A stretch of DNA of 64,000 nucleotides, taken from positions 1,674,321-1,738,320 of the forward strand of contig OY747713.1 in the NCBI GenBank assembly GCA_963556495.2. The letters are read 5' to 3'. The notes below the pieces were generated by a model. The model was not told the origin of the DNA. It saw nothing but the letters and a program-made list of their open reading frames with translations, and searched no databases. Position numbers and translations under genes: made by a program. The DNA is from Valencia hispanica. Its lineage: Eukaryota > Chordata > Actinopteri > Cyprinodontiformes > Valenciidae. Each line of letters opens with the position of its first letter. Position 1 is the stretch's first letter. Shown piece after piece: positions 21,184-33,034 of this stretch.

Positions 21184-22142
21184 AAAGAGTAACTAAACCC
21201 CAAAACAACTTTTTTTTTGCTTCTAAACTGTATAAATGGATCTTTACCAATGCGATCTTTCCGTTTCTGGGGATTTTTTTACATTTTCGTGTAAACTTGT
21301 TTAATTCTACACTTTTTGGTCTAAAAACGTCTTAGTGCTGCCCCCTTAGGGTTGAACGGTGGCTACTGCATTGGAATGTTGTGATTGGTGGAGAGCGGTA
21401 CATCTTTACATCACAGGGATCGACTGTGTCACAGCAGCCATGGTCTCACAGACACGCCCCCTGGGTTTGGGTATAAAACTATCAGACATACCGCCCCCCA
21501 TGGTGAGTTTTGAGTGGGATTGCGTTTTTCAGGTTACCATTATTATCACATTAGCACTTAGTTAGCATAGCTAACATACTGTTTTGAACGTTAGCCTATT
21601 TTAGCATCACCACTCAGAGACGGGACTCATCCTGTCTGTCTCTCCCTCAGCAGCAGCACCAGCCTCGGGCAGCGCTGACTCAGCGCCCCCAGCCAGCGGC
21701 TCTAATTGATACGGCTCGCGGCCGCTGGGCTCCATAAAGCCTCCCTCTACTCCTCTACCTCCGGTGACGACGGAGGAGATCCGCTGGTTCAGGGCGCTGA
21801 GTCAGCGCTGGCCGAGGTCGGTGCTGCTGAGGCAGAGGAAGACAGGAGGAGTCCAGTCTCTGAGTGGTGATGCTAACATAGGCTAACGATCAAAACAGAT
21901 GAATGTTGATCAGATCGATCAGTCGCAAAACTGCCAACGTGGCTTTGGTCACTGTCCATGTTTCAGTGTCACATTAAGCGAGCTGTCACTGTCCTCCTGA
22001 ACACACCCCCACGTTCCCCCTCTGCTCATCCTCCACACTTGGCCACGCCCCTCCGTTCTTCACGGCACCGCCCACTCTGTAGAATTTTTCAAATGTTGTC
22101 TGGGGGCGGGGTTGTGATTTTTCAGGGGTTCAGTTACACTTT
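21184..22142. mobile_element. Foldback MITE with 18-bp terminal and about 110-bp internal inverted repeats
   Basis: Terminal arms 21184-21201 and 22125-22142 match in inverted form with two differences. A second inverted pair lies inside at about 21587-21699 and 21782-21891. It is roughly 88 percent identical by eye and centred on a NotI-like GCGGCCGC at 21719-21726. Both internal arms hold GCATCACCACTCAGAGAC and CAGCGCTGACTCAGCGCCC. No coding capacity. Superfamily not determined. Confidence 0.7.
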
Positions 22143-22754
22143 AAAAAAATCTAGTAAACAGAAAATGATCCGGTGACGTCATCCCTCTGGGGACCAACCG
22201 GTCTGATCCAGTCCTGAACGAGCTTTTCGCGGTCTTGGCGCACTGAGCGGCTACAGCGGATGGTTGAAGATTCAAACTTAATACAGGGAAGTCATTTTTG
22301 ACTTAACCCTCCTTACTTAAAGAAGCTAGACACAAACCATCCTCATCTATACTATCGTGATGAAGCCATTTATGGTGAACTAGCAAGTCTGCTAATTTGC
22401 CTCGTTAGCATCTGGACAAGGTTAGCACAAGTCGATCATAATCTGCTTTAACAGTGTTCTGGGCTCTGGTGGTAAAGTCTGCCTACTGTTAAATGTGATG
22501 TTTCTGGGGACTTTTTGTGTGTGAACGGGGTTTTGTTGGCGGTTGTTGGCTTGCTTGAATGCGAGTGTCTCAAACGCTAACCACCCAACATGTGAAGCCT
22601 TTTAGGGAGTATCAGAGCCAGTGCAGACACAATGGGCCGTGAACACGACCACCTTTGTGGACTGTGAGGCGTCTTTATTGCAGCTTTTCAGTTTTAAAAT
22701 GGCGAACGTGAGGGAACTATTAACAGCAAGCACAGCTGAGTTTTGATAGCTTAG
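22143..22754. other. Intergenic DNA upstream of the SAMD3-like pseudogene
   Basis: No exon or repeat boundary recognised. Upstream exons of the broken gene at 23340-25710 could be hidden here, but none is supported. Confidence 0.35.
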
Positions 22755-23137
22755 CTTAGCTAGTGGAAAAAAAGCACCCCTCTGGGTTTAGTGTGCATGT
22801 GCAGAATGCGTGTTTATGATTTTTATAACTAAGGTTATGTTCACACTGCGGGAATAAGTGCCAAACATCCGACTTTTTAAAAACTGTATGCGACCCGTAT
22901 CCGATCTTTTTATTGATATGAACAGTACAAATCCCTTTTTTTTTTTTTTTGTAAGTCCAACCCATGCCATTCATATGCGCTACTAAATCCGATACATATC
23001 TTGGGGTGAACATATTTTAATTTCCATAAAAGAGGACGCTTGGCCCTGAAACACTTTCAAGACAGCGCTAAGACTTTTGACTTTAACATATTTAAAGGGT
23101 GGATTCTCCATGTGGTTAGAATGAACAGTTAAGACAA
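22755..23137. repeat. Dispersed repeat, part inverted relative to 42263-42378
   Basis: The first part (TTATGTTCACACTGCGG ... ATCCGAT) resembles a MITE-type repeat. The second part (about 23030-23133) is found in reverse complement at about 42263-42365, sharing GACTTTAACATATTTAAA, GTGGTTAGAATGAACAG and AGAGGACGCTTG or a variant. Confidence 0.6.
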
Positions 23138-23948
23138 CAAACCTCAGTTAGGCTTTCACAAGGACAAAAATGACTTTAAAATCTCTGGAAATGAATTGAT
23201 AATAGAAATAATACATAATAATAAAATCCTAATACCAATACATCTTTTGCAGATTAGGCTGAAATTAAGAAATTGTAATGTTTTTTTTCCTTATATTTGT
23301 AAATTTAAGCCCTATTTTTTTTCCTCCTTTTTTTTCCAGGTCAACACAGAATTCCACCGGATAACAACTGCAAATCTGGAGTCCAAATATATGTCCATGC
23401 TGGACCACTACACCCCTAAACTGCTTGCCATCTTCCAAGCCAAGAAAGGTGCAGCTGGAGAGAGACATCGCACAGAAATTAGCATTTTACTCCAGGTATT
23501 TCCGCTTAGTTTTTCCTTTTTGGATGGTCCCACCTGACTTGTCACTTTTTTTTTTTTTTTTCTAAATTTATTTACCTTCGCTCAACTGGGTCCTCTGTGC
23601 TCTTGCATTCACCACAAGATCATATTCCCTACGTGGCCTTTATTTGTATTGCAATGGTGTTTCTCAATACTATTTATTTGTACTTTGTATACATCCTCCA
23701 CTTTCCACATTCTTTCCTCCACCCGTCTTCCAAGCGTAATGGTTCCTGTTTCATCCTTTTTCCACTGTTTAAACTTTGGGTAGATTCTGAGTTGACCTCT
23801 AAAAATATAAAGTGGCAAATATGGCTTCAAGGTTGCACTAATCAATTAAGGGCTGAACGATTACGACATTTAATAGAAATTATATTGTTTTACTTATTTG
23901 GTATAGCCAAAGCTGTTTATAGTAAAGTAAAATGGCTAAAACACTGAG

Positions 23949-24476
23949 GTGAGCGACTATTTAGCCGTCTACAAGAAGGGACAGAGCAGACTGGACTTCT
24001 GGAGGAAGCTTAGGTCCTTCAAGGTTTGCAGCAAGATGCTGCAGATCTTCTACAAGTCTGTTGTGGAGAGTGTAATCTCTTCAGCCGTCATCTGTTGGGG
24101 TAGCAGCATCAGAGCCAGGGACTTAAAAAGGCTCAACAACCTGATAAAGAAGGTTCTGGTTCTGTTCTTGGTACAACTGTGGAACATCTGGAGATGATGA
24201 TGCAAAGAAGGATTCTTCATAAAATCAAGAACATTATGGACAACCCTGAGCATCCTCTTCATGAGACAGTCATACAACAACAGAGCATCTTCAGTCAGAG
24301 GCTTCTTCAGTTTCGCTGCAATACAGACCGCTACAGGAAATCCTTCCTGCCCACAGCCATCATCATCTACAACAACTCCTTAAAGAATTGATTATATGAT
24401 CTACAACAACACTTAATTTCCCTCTGGGATCAATAAAGTATTTTTGAATTTGAATTTGAATTTGAATTTCAAGTCA
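23949..24476 (+). mobile_element. LINE 3' fragment in the first intron of the SAMD3-like pseudogene
   Basis: Encodes a reverse transcriptase C-terminal region (YKKGQSRLDFWRKLRSF, VICWGSSI, FLPTAIIIYNNSLKN) with a frame break near 24195. It ends with CTGGGATCAATAAAGTATTTTT and a repeated TGAATT tail. A minus-strand copy of the same 3' end lies at 39083-39275. Confidence 0.85.
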
Positions 24477-24719
24477 GTTGTTGTAATGCATTTACTGTAT
24501 TCTACAGAATGGGAATCCTGTTGAGAAAACCAGAGAAGTTGTCATCCGATGTCTGATGGATCACCTGGGTGATGATGTGGGTTCCTTAATCAAGGAATTT
24601 GAGGTGAGTTCAGAGAAACCTGTCTATTACTTGTCTACATTTTGCTAAACTAAAGATCACTCAGTGGTCAAACAAAAAACTACTGTATGGTGGAATATAG
24701 CACTGTACTTATAGCTGAG

Positions 24720-25119
24720 TAGGGATGTGTGTTGGCAAGAATCTGGTGATACGATATGTATCACAATACCGGGGGGACGATACGATATATTTTGATACTA
24801 TGAGTAACACTCTATATTCTGATTTTAAAAACTGAATTTAACTGTAGAAAAACTGTCACAGCATAAACACCCCAACCTGTTTCATACTTGAACACGTCCA
24901 GTTTTATTACCAGATCTAGTTGATCCACTGGAACGAAGAAGCTGAAAACAGCCACAAAACTACCAGTTATACTTATAATTTTACTACAAATCATTAATGG
25001 TTCTATTCAAATTCTAAAAAAGAAAATAAAAATAGATACAAAACTTTTGAATATTAATACAATATTGTGACATAAAATATCGCAATATATCGGTGTATCG
25101 ATATTTTCTTACATCCCTA
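24720..25119. mobile_element. hAT-type MITE with intact 8-bp target duplication
   Basis: The ends TAGGGATG and CATCCCTA are inverted repeats, flanked by the identical octamers TAGCTGAG at 24712-24719 and 25120-25127. Length is 400 bp. It is the complete sister of 10146-10491 and lies in the second intron of the SAMD3-like pseudogene. Confidence 0.9.
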
Positions 25120-25710
25120 TAGCTGAGTACAGTTAACTTAATTCATTATTTTAGAAATATCAATGAAGGTATGAAAATATGCACAAATATTGTCATTAGA
25201 TGTCGGTTCTTATCATAGTTGCCAGTTATTGTCCAATATGCTAGTTAGGATAATAAAGAAGTGTCAGCATATTTATATTTATAGCTAATTTGTGGTTTCC
25301 TTATTCTCTTTTAGTGACACCCATGTTTCCTTATGCTGTGTCTACAGAATGATTCAAGCCATCGAACCATAAATGTGGAAGAAGAGCTGGCAGCAGAGAC
25401 GATGACTGTGTTCATTGTGTGGAATGAAGGTAGACAAGTTGGGAATGTGGGGGTTGTCATTGAGGGCTCCAACGTACTCGACCACCTCGGGGATCTCAGC
25501 AGACCTTGCTGCTACTAACTTATGCATTGGACCTTAAATACCCCCAAAACACTGAGATACATATTTGAAGTCTTTCAAAAGATACTTGTTGAAGTCGATC
25601 CTGGAAAGCTGTCAACAAAGGTGCAAAGACTGAAAAACACTTTAATGGCCGAGTTGACTGCTGTGCTGATGAGCACAAATAAGACAGAGTGTACCCTAAA
25701 TAATTTGTGA

Positions 25711-26430
25711 GGCTCTTCTGGAAGCATAGACCATCTTTGGATTCATTCACCAAATCATACCAAAATGTTGTCTGAATGTGTGATCTGATGTTGTTCTGGT
25801 TGCACATTTTTATTTTGCATTGATATGCATTTTGTTCTTTCCTTGATCGCTCACGTAAGGTGTGAGGCATTCCATTTTGAATTTCAGTACAGTTTACACA
25901 AAGTTACTTAAGAAAGATGTTCTTGCATTTTCTGCCTTTAGAAATTCAAGTCTTAAAAAAAATCACAAGATTTGGAGAGTATTTTAATATCTAAATGTTC
26001 AGCAATACATGCAGAGATTTCTTACCCTTTTACCACAGAATGATATTTTTACTAGTCACATTTGTTGAGTGTGAAAATATTGCCTTGCATTGTGCAATAT
26101 GCAAACTAAGCACAAATGCAGTGTTTTTTGTTGTTGCCATTTGGCAAGAACTATTTTAGTTTAGAGGTGCTTCAACCTGCGTAAACTTAATAGCCTTTTC
26201 TTTAGCAATGTTAAATATGTTATATGATGTGTCCACGTAATTTCAATACTAAAAACGGAGGACAGTTAATGGTTCAGATCACAAAACAGTTTAAACAGTC
26301 TCTTGTTCTTGTAAACTTATGTTTGTCCCTATTCACATGCACTTTTTGGTTATATGTGATGTAAACCAGAGAGTAAGATACTGTTGGTAGTTCTAAAAGA
26401 ATTATATTTTTCTATGGGAAGAGTGTTTTA
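25711..26430 (+). other. Probable 3' UTR of the SAMD3-like pseudogene
   Basis: AT-rich, stop-rich sequence between the broken last exon and the AATAAA at 26431. No separate gene was seen. Confidence 0.45.
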
Positions 26431-26436
26431 AATAAA
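26431..26436 (+). terminator. Polyadenylation signal of the SAMD3-like pseudogene
   Basis: AATAAA followed by TTTTCATGTTCTGTG, about 720 bases after the last exon frame ends. Confidence 0.45.
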
Positions 26437-27344
26437 AGTTTTCATGTTCTGTGACATATTGGTTTTTGTCTTAATTTAATATAAAATCTGTTGTCACAAC
26501 ACAATTTTTTAAATAAGTCAAAAGGTAAATTTGCACTTATATCCTACAAATGTTTTTCATTATATTAACTTATTTCCTTTAATAACTTCTCAAGTTTTTC
26601 AATCTGGTTCACATAGTATTTTTCATTGCATTTACTTATTTAATTGAGTATTTCTGCTTAAATAAGTCATTGAGGTGTAATTGAAACTATTACTTAGATC
26701 TGCTTATTACTCCTGTTATAACCCATTTGTGTGCTTTCAAATAAACTCAATATTTTTAAGTGTAAAAGTGTTAACTAATTAAATTAAGTAACATGCAGTA
26801 TTTTTTTTTTACAGTGAACTTTAAAAAAAGTTTAGAATGCCGTGTATTGTGCAAAATGCATTAAAAAAATATTCAAATCTTTTTTCCAAAATATGCAACA
26901 CAAAAATTCTGACAACATAAAGATGATATTTGAAATAAATTAAAAGGTAAATGTTATAAAAGAAACACCAGATTCACTTTCCTGGTTACTTATTCATAAA
27001 TTAATATCGCACAAAAATAAAGCTGCACATATCTGAATCAAAAATGCTTTTAAGTTCAACAGTTTTATTTTTTCTTCTGTTAAATGGAAAACAAATTTTA
27101 AACTTGCAATATGTAGCGTAAAGACAAACAACAGTATTTATCCTCCTTCATGACATCATCAAATATGCAATAGTTAAAATCTACCTTTGGCTAAATTTAT
27201 ATCATTTCTGCCTTTTTATATCGCCCACCACTAATTGCCATGTTAGGTTTTCAGTGCGCTTTCATGGAGCGGTTCTCATAACGGGTCCAGTGGTTTTTAG
27301 GAAAAAGAGCAGAAATCTTTTCATTTTGCTGCAGACTCAATTCA
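26437..27344. other. AT-rich intergenic DNA
   Basis: Long runs of A and T with no open frame over 60 codons and no repeat boundary recognised. Confidence 0.5.
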
Positions 27345-27446
27345 ATTCAGTTTATTTATATAGCGCCGATTCACAACAGATGTCATCTCAAGGCACTTAA
27401 CAAGAAGTCATTTCAATACATTCATACAAACATTCCAATCAGTTAA

Positions 27447-28619
27447 AGGAGTCATGACCTGTAATTTTCACTTTTCCATGAGAAAAAAAGTATTTACAAC
27501 GATTATACACCGCCGGGAAGCTGACATTTAAAAGTGAAGCGTTTGTTTACCCCTGGGTTCGTCAACCAGCCCACGCACACTCAAATACGTGGTTTTAATT
27601 TCTGGCCGACTTGACGTCAAGTCGGCGCAGGATATACCATATATGGACATCGCAGACCTATGCTGCAAGAAGCCCGCCCCGCTCCTCTCTCCCTCATATT
27701 CAGTCGAGCGCCGCCATTACTGAATTCTAGTGATGGGAATTCCAGCTCTTTTTGGAGAGCCAGTTCTTTTGGCTTGGCTCACTTTCAGCTACTCGGATTT
27801 TCTGTTGCTTAAAGTGTATTTATTACCAAAATTAATGCAAAACGATGTGTACCAAATGCACCAAAACAAGCGGGGGGGAATGAAAAAATAAAAAAACCTC
27901 CCATCTTTCACTTCAAAGAGTTAGCTCGTAGAGCCGGTTCGTTCGCGACCGACACATCACCGATTCGAAGTACGAACTCCACCGTGAAAGATGCAGAAAG
28001 TTTCTTCACACAATGATGCATGAAGAAAACATATTCGTGTCAGCCTTTTATTTTAATCAGCTAAATCAGCTAAAAACATTTCTACCAGAAACGTAGTGCA
28101 ACACATGAGTTGCTCTGTTGTTGACTGCCAGAATCAACATGGAAATATTTTTTCTATTTTTTTACGCCGGAATCCTTTACGAATTTGGGACAATATCAGG
28201 TGAAGTTGAAGCTCCGTTTGGAAAAAGGGGCCATTCCAACAATCAGAGACTTGCCTGCAATTAAAACGGTAAGGCTGTGTTTTTATTGCTCTGCTGTGTG
28301 TAACAAACAGCAGCTAACTGCTAATGTGGCCATTGTATGCTAGCGGGAGTAGTAGATATGGGTTAGATATGCTGAAGCGTTACCTGCGGTGTCAACCCCC
28401 CTCCTTCCTGCCACCAATCAACGCCCCCCTCATTTGCATTATTACAATGCCCGTCCACGACAGCCAAAGTATCGCATCAGATCTCGCGAGACAATAATGC
28501 CTTCAGAAATAAAAGTCAGAGGTGCTCTGGGTTTATTTCTTTCAACTTTTTTTAAAAGAAGGGCCTGAAAGACTATAACAGAGCGTGGGTGTCCAAGATA
28601 ATACTAGGTTATGACTCCT
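27447..28619 (+). mobile_element. Kolobok-like element: TTAA target site, inverted ends, THAP exon remnant
   Basis: The ends are AGGAGTCATGACCT on the left and the complement of AGGAGTCATAACCT on the right. They are flanked by TTAA at 27443-27446 and 28620-28623. It interrupts a family A LINE, whose sequence closes up across the site with a single TTAA. A THAP-like coding remnant lies at 28105-28268. TTAA duplications together with a THAP-domain transposase are the hallmark of the Kolobok superfamily, so the class is assigned by family knowledge. At 1.17 kb with no long frame it is non-autonomous. Confidence 0.75.
28105..28268 (+). pseudogene. THAP-type zinc-finger exon remnant
   Basis: An ATG in good context opens 32 codons starting MSCSVVDCQNQHGNIFS. 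The C-x4-C spacing and the start-proximal position match a THAP C2CH finger, a DNA-binding module of Kolobok, P-element and host THAP proteins. A TGA at 28201 breaks the frame. A second frame then continues as LRLEKGAIPTIRDLP, like the later part of a THAP domain, up to a donor ACG|GTAAGG at 28269. So this is a first coding exon with a frameshift, not a working protein. Confidence 0.55.
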
Positions 28620-29699
28620 TTAAAAAGTTTCCTATTTAAGGAATCCCAACAGATTGCGTCAGTCATTGGCGTGAGGTTGGGCCCCGTTGATGCAGACTTT
28701 CCAACCACAGCAATCCTTCAGCAATCCCTCATACTGAGAAAACATGTAGCGACGGTGGAGAGGAAAAACTCCCCTTTAACAGGAAGAAACCTCCAGCAGA
28801 ACCAGGCTCAGTAGGAGCGGCCATCTGCCACGACCGTCTGGGGGTTTGAGAAGACAGAGCAGAAACACAGAAGGAACAGAAGATCTGATATAAGAGAACT
28901 TTCTATGTTACAGAAAGTAAAAAGTTGATAACAGGACACAGTGGATGTTCAGTTACTGGGAGGATCATCCCAGTCGATGCCCCCCGTCCAACAGGGCATT
29001 GCAGCCAAGCAGGATACCAGACCAGGTATATCTTCTATGGGGAGAAAAACACTGAGAGAAAACAAAGTTAACAGTCGAAATAGCACCAAATAATACAACT
29101 GGAGAGTAGTAGGAGAGAAAAGTAGCAGTGAAGAAAAGTGGTAAGTCTGTCCTCCAGCAGTCTAAGCCTATAGCAGCATAACTACAGAGATAGCTCAGGA
29201 TGACCTAAGCCACTCTAACTATAAGCTTTATCAAAAAGGAAAGTTTTAAGCCTGGCCTTAAAAGTAAACAGAGTGTCTGCCTCACGGACTAAAGCTGGGA
29301 GCTGGTTCCACAGGAGAGGAGCCTGATGACTAAAAGATCTGCCTCCCATTCTACTTTTAGAAATCCTAGGAACTACAAGTAAACCTGCAGTCTGAGAGCA
29401 AAGGGCTCTGTTAGGAACATAAGGACCAGTCAGATCTCTGATGGATGATGGAGCTGATTATTATGGGCTTTATATGGAAGAAGGAGGATCTTAGATTCTA
29501 TTCTGGATTTAACAGGGAGCCAATGAAGGGAAGCTAAAACAGGAGAAATGTGATCTCTCTTTTTAATATTCATCAGAACTTTTGCTGCAGCATTTTGGAT
29601 CAACTGAAGGCTTTTAATGGCATTTTGTGGACTTCCTGATAGTAAAGAATTACAGTAGTCCAGCCTTGAGGTAACAAATGCATGGACTAGTTTCTCAAT

Positions 29700-30503
29700 T
29701 AAATAAATCAAGTCGAGTTTTTAATGCTGCAGCTTCACTAACAAATCACCAGGTCCATCATCTGGTCTCAGTTGAGTTTCTGAATTTTGGAAAGAAACCG
29801 GATCTCTGTCTGGATTCTGTGGCTCTGCATTGGCGGGTTCGGACCCTCAGTTTTGACCCTGAAGTTTGACCTTCGACCCCTCCCTCTCTGTCTGGTCCGG
29901 TAACTCCGTGGAGAAGCGTCTCTCGTTGATGAGAGGAAGCAGGAGATGGGACCAATCAGCTGGGATCCCGGCCTGCAGCAGAACTCTCTCCTCTGTGTGC
30001 TCTCCTATTGATGTTTGCTTTACAGCCTCTCTGTAGAAAGCAGACCTTCAATAAACAATATCACCCTATTTGTGAGAGTAATACAGCCCAGCGCGCTCCT
30101 CTATTAGCTCTAAATGACACAGCAAATTGGAAAATTAGGTGGAGAGGGAGGGATAATTTGCTCTAAAACTGACTCAAAGCAATTCATTAGGAGACAAAGG
30201 CTGCGTCCTCCAAGAGAAAATCTCACTTTGACTTCAGACGCATTAATGTTCCCCTTGTCCCAGGATCACTGTGTGACTCATGCAGGTCCTCCCTTTGTTC
30301 AGGAAGCATCTGTTGATCAGAGCTGGAACCATCAGAGCTCACCAGGAGGAGCATTTCTGGATCTCTCTGGAACCGCTGCTTGTTTCAAACAATTCATAGA
30401 GCTGTGATTATTTAGAACCGATCAGCTGATCACACCCATCCTAATCAGAGGTTCTGAAAAGATGGAAGTCGTTTCTGGGAGGATTTAGATCAACTGGACT
30501 CAG
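29700..30503. other. Non-repetitive intergenic island
   Basis: No exon found. The part 29980-30410 is not obviously repeat-like and is rich in homeodomain-type AT words (TAATTTGC, GGATAATTTG). It could be a conserved non-coding element, which cannot be tested without alignment. Confidence 0.35.
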
Positions 30504-32919
30504 GGGGCTGTTTGTAAAGTTATACAGTCAAAACTTAACAGCAATAATTTGTTTTTTTTAGCTCGTCATAAGAGGGACAAAATAGGGGTTAATTTTTCAA
30601 AGTCATATTTGGGTCCATGTTTTTTATTTATAAATGTCACAGTTTCAAATAAAAATTTGGTTAGCAAGCTAAATATTAATTTACAAACTAAAACTGTAGT
30701 TAACAAGCTAAATATTAATTTACAAACTAAAACTGTAGTTAACAAGCTACATATTTAGCTAGCAAGCTAAACTAGCTAGCTAAATATGTAGCTTCGAACT
30801 AAACATTAAGCTCAGCCAAATATTTTGTTCATGTCCAGATTTACTTGTTGATAAGAAGAAAAAATGGGGGTTAATTTTTCAGAATTGTATTGGCGTCCAT
30901 GTTATTTATTCATCTACTGTATAAATGTTACCGTTTTAAACTACATATTTAGCTCCAAACTCAAAATTTAGCCAGTCAACTAAATATTTAGTTAGCAAGT
31001 TGAATGGCTAGCTAAATATTTAGCTTTGAACTAAACATTAAGGTCAGCGCTAAATATTTCGTTAATATCCAGAGTTACTTGCTGATGAGAGAAAAAAATG
31101 GGTGTTAATTTTTCAGAATCATATTTGCTTCCACATTATTTATTCATCTGTAAACGTCACCATTTCAAACTTAATCCTTAGCAAGTCAGCTAAGTATTTA
31201 GTTAGCAAGCTAAATGGCTAGTCTCGGCTTCTTCTCATAATGTGCTCTGGAACTCGCTTTTTTTTACTCAGAGAGGTGGGGGCGCCGAACTCCAAAACCC
31301 CAGCGGGAACTGTTTCAAAATAAGACCCAGAGCTGAGAGACAGAGAGTAAAAACAACACAAACAGATATCTTGTTTGAAAAGGACGCACCTGCAGATGGG
31401 AGCCAGACAAGATCTGACTCGCTCTCCTACAAGGCTGTACCATTTTTATTTCAGAAGAACAAAGAACATATCACGTGACTCCTCTCTCCTCCTTCTACAT
31501 CTTGACAGGTCATTTATTTTCTCCAGGTCTCCTGACCTTACCATTTACTGGGTTGTAACATGACTTAGAGTTATAACCGATCCTCCCTGCTTTCAATTCA
31601 TATCTTTACTCAAGAGTTTGTTTACTTAAAACCTTCAACCCTATAAAATACTGGTAACAGAGTCATGTTTTACTACCCTGAATAATATAAACAGGCCTAT
31701 TACTTCTAAAGCTTAAAAAAGATATAATTAAAACATATGTACTGCATAATAAAAAATAGCCTCAAAAAAGTAGAATACAACACTAGCTAAATATTTAGCT
31801 TAGAACTAAACATTTAGGTCAGCGGTAAATAGTTAGTTAATATCCAGATTTTCTTGCCAATAAGAGGAAAAAAATGGGGGTTAATTTTTCAGAATTGTTG
31901 GTGTGGATTCTCAGTCATCCAGGACATGATATTCTTCAGAGTTTAAATGAAGGCAACCAGACTTTTCTTGTTGTCTTGAAAGCTCTGAACATTCCTCACT
32001 GCACTGGACTGCATACACCAGTGAGCTGGTTTGGGGGTTTTGTCCTTAGGATGAACCAGTCTTTGCCTGAGAGTGTTGCCAGATTTAAAATGCACTGGGA
32101 CGTTATGTTTGGAAAATATCCAGCTACAAACGGGATAACTGTTTTTCCATCTCCTTTTCTCCTCCCCTACACTGGCGTTTTTCAAAATCATATTTGTGTC
32201 CATGTTATTTACTCATCTAATGTATAAACGTCACAGTTTCAAACTAAATATTTAGCTCCAAACAAAAAATTTAGCCATTCAACTAAATATTCAGTTAGCA
32301 ACGGCTCGATTAAATATATCTCTTCGAAGTGAATATTTAACTCAGAGGTATTTAGCTAATATGCAAATTCACTCGCAGAGAAGCAGAAGTAGGCTATAAA
32401 AATAAAAGCTGGGTCCTGCTAACCTCTATATGACCTCCAGCTCATCACTTGTTGCTGTAACCCCATCGGTAAACGTCTGTATTGCCGTTAAAACCGCTCA
32501 TCCTACATTTTAAGCTTAAATGTTGAACATGTTGGCAGGAAAATAAACAATGATTAAGAAAAGACAGTATGTCTCGTCAGCAGTTTATATAGAGCTTCGC
32601 AAGACACAGCTTTTATTTTGGTAGTCTAGTTCCACTTATCAGCAAGTAAATTAGCATGTTAGCTAAATTTTTAGCTAGCCAGTTTAGCTTGCTAACTAAA
32701 TATTTAATTCGAAGTTAAACATTTTCTTTATAGACTAGCCTAAATAGTTGACAAGCTAAATGTTTAGTTTGGAGCTAAATATTTAGCTTGACTCTGTGAC
32801 ATTTATGAATAACATGAACGCAAATATGACTTTGAAAAATGAACCCCCATTTATTTATCGTATGACAGGCGAAATATTGCTGTTAAGTTTTGACTGTGTA
32901 ACTTTACAAACGGCTCCCC
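30504..32919. mobile_element. Large foldback element, copy 2, with repeated AAATATTTAG-type core
   Basis: The left end GGGGCTGTTTGTAAAG ... ACAGTC (30504-30529) is inverted at the right end (GACTGTGTAACTTTACAAACGGCTCCCC-type, ending at 32919). The interior repeats a module of roughly 250 bp. Each module has GGGGTTAATTTTTCA, then CATGTTATTTATTCATCT or a variant, then AAACTAAATATTTAGC words (30590, 30870, 31100, 31870 and 32170 onwards). Unrelated sequence sits between modules (31230-31780 and 31900-32160). Stem-forming words such as GCTAGCTAAATAT abound. No transposase. Confidence 0.6.
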
Positions 32920-33034
32920 ATAGAAGACCTCAGAGTATCCAGGACACCTTGGTGTTAAATTTGAACCGCCACATAAACTCTGTTGATCAATTAGTTTCAT
33001 ATAATCTTAAACTCATTAATAAAAGGTTTCTTCA

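Larger units (their letters stand above)
23340..25710 (+). pseudogene. Broken multi-exon gene, C-terminal part of a multi-copy teleost protein (SAMD3-like, tentative)
   Basis: Three consecutive exons with good GT-AG borders and matching phase: 23340-23495 (52 codons), 24508-24603 (32 codons) and 25348 to about 25710. Short motifs include YMSMLDHYTPKLLAIFQAKKG, VIRCLMDHLGDD, IKEFE, TVFIVWNEG and [17 protein letters not shown]. The pattern resembles the C-terminal half of uncharacterised teleost proteins often labelled sterile alpha motif domain-containing 3-like. That assignment is from memory. The last exon is damaged: the frame breaks near 25506-25518 (stop at 25516-25518), a different frame continues ([12 protein letters not shown]), and the first frame returns near 25550. 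This implies two opposite small indels. N-terminal exons are not visible. Introns hold a LINE fragment and a hAT MITE. Because introns and a poly(A) signal are kept, it is a duplicated or decayed gene, not a retrocopy. Confidence 0.65.
27345..29699 (-). mobile_element. Family A LINE, copy 2, 5'-truncated, interrupted by a THAP/TTAA element
   Basis: The 3' end is at 27345 (CAATTCAATTCAG, the complement of a GAATT-type tail, then TTTATATAGCGCC). It reads into 27442, is broken by 27447-28619, and resumes at 28620-28623 with the same TTAA. From 28832 it matches the start of this window nearly base for base. It ends at about 29699 within the reverse transcriptase C-terminal region ([18 protein letters not shown]), a 5' truncation usual for target-primed insertions. 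Confidence 0.9.
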
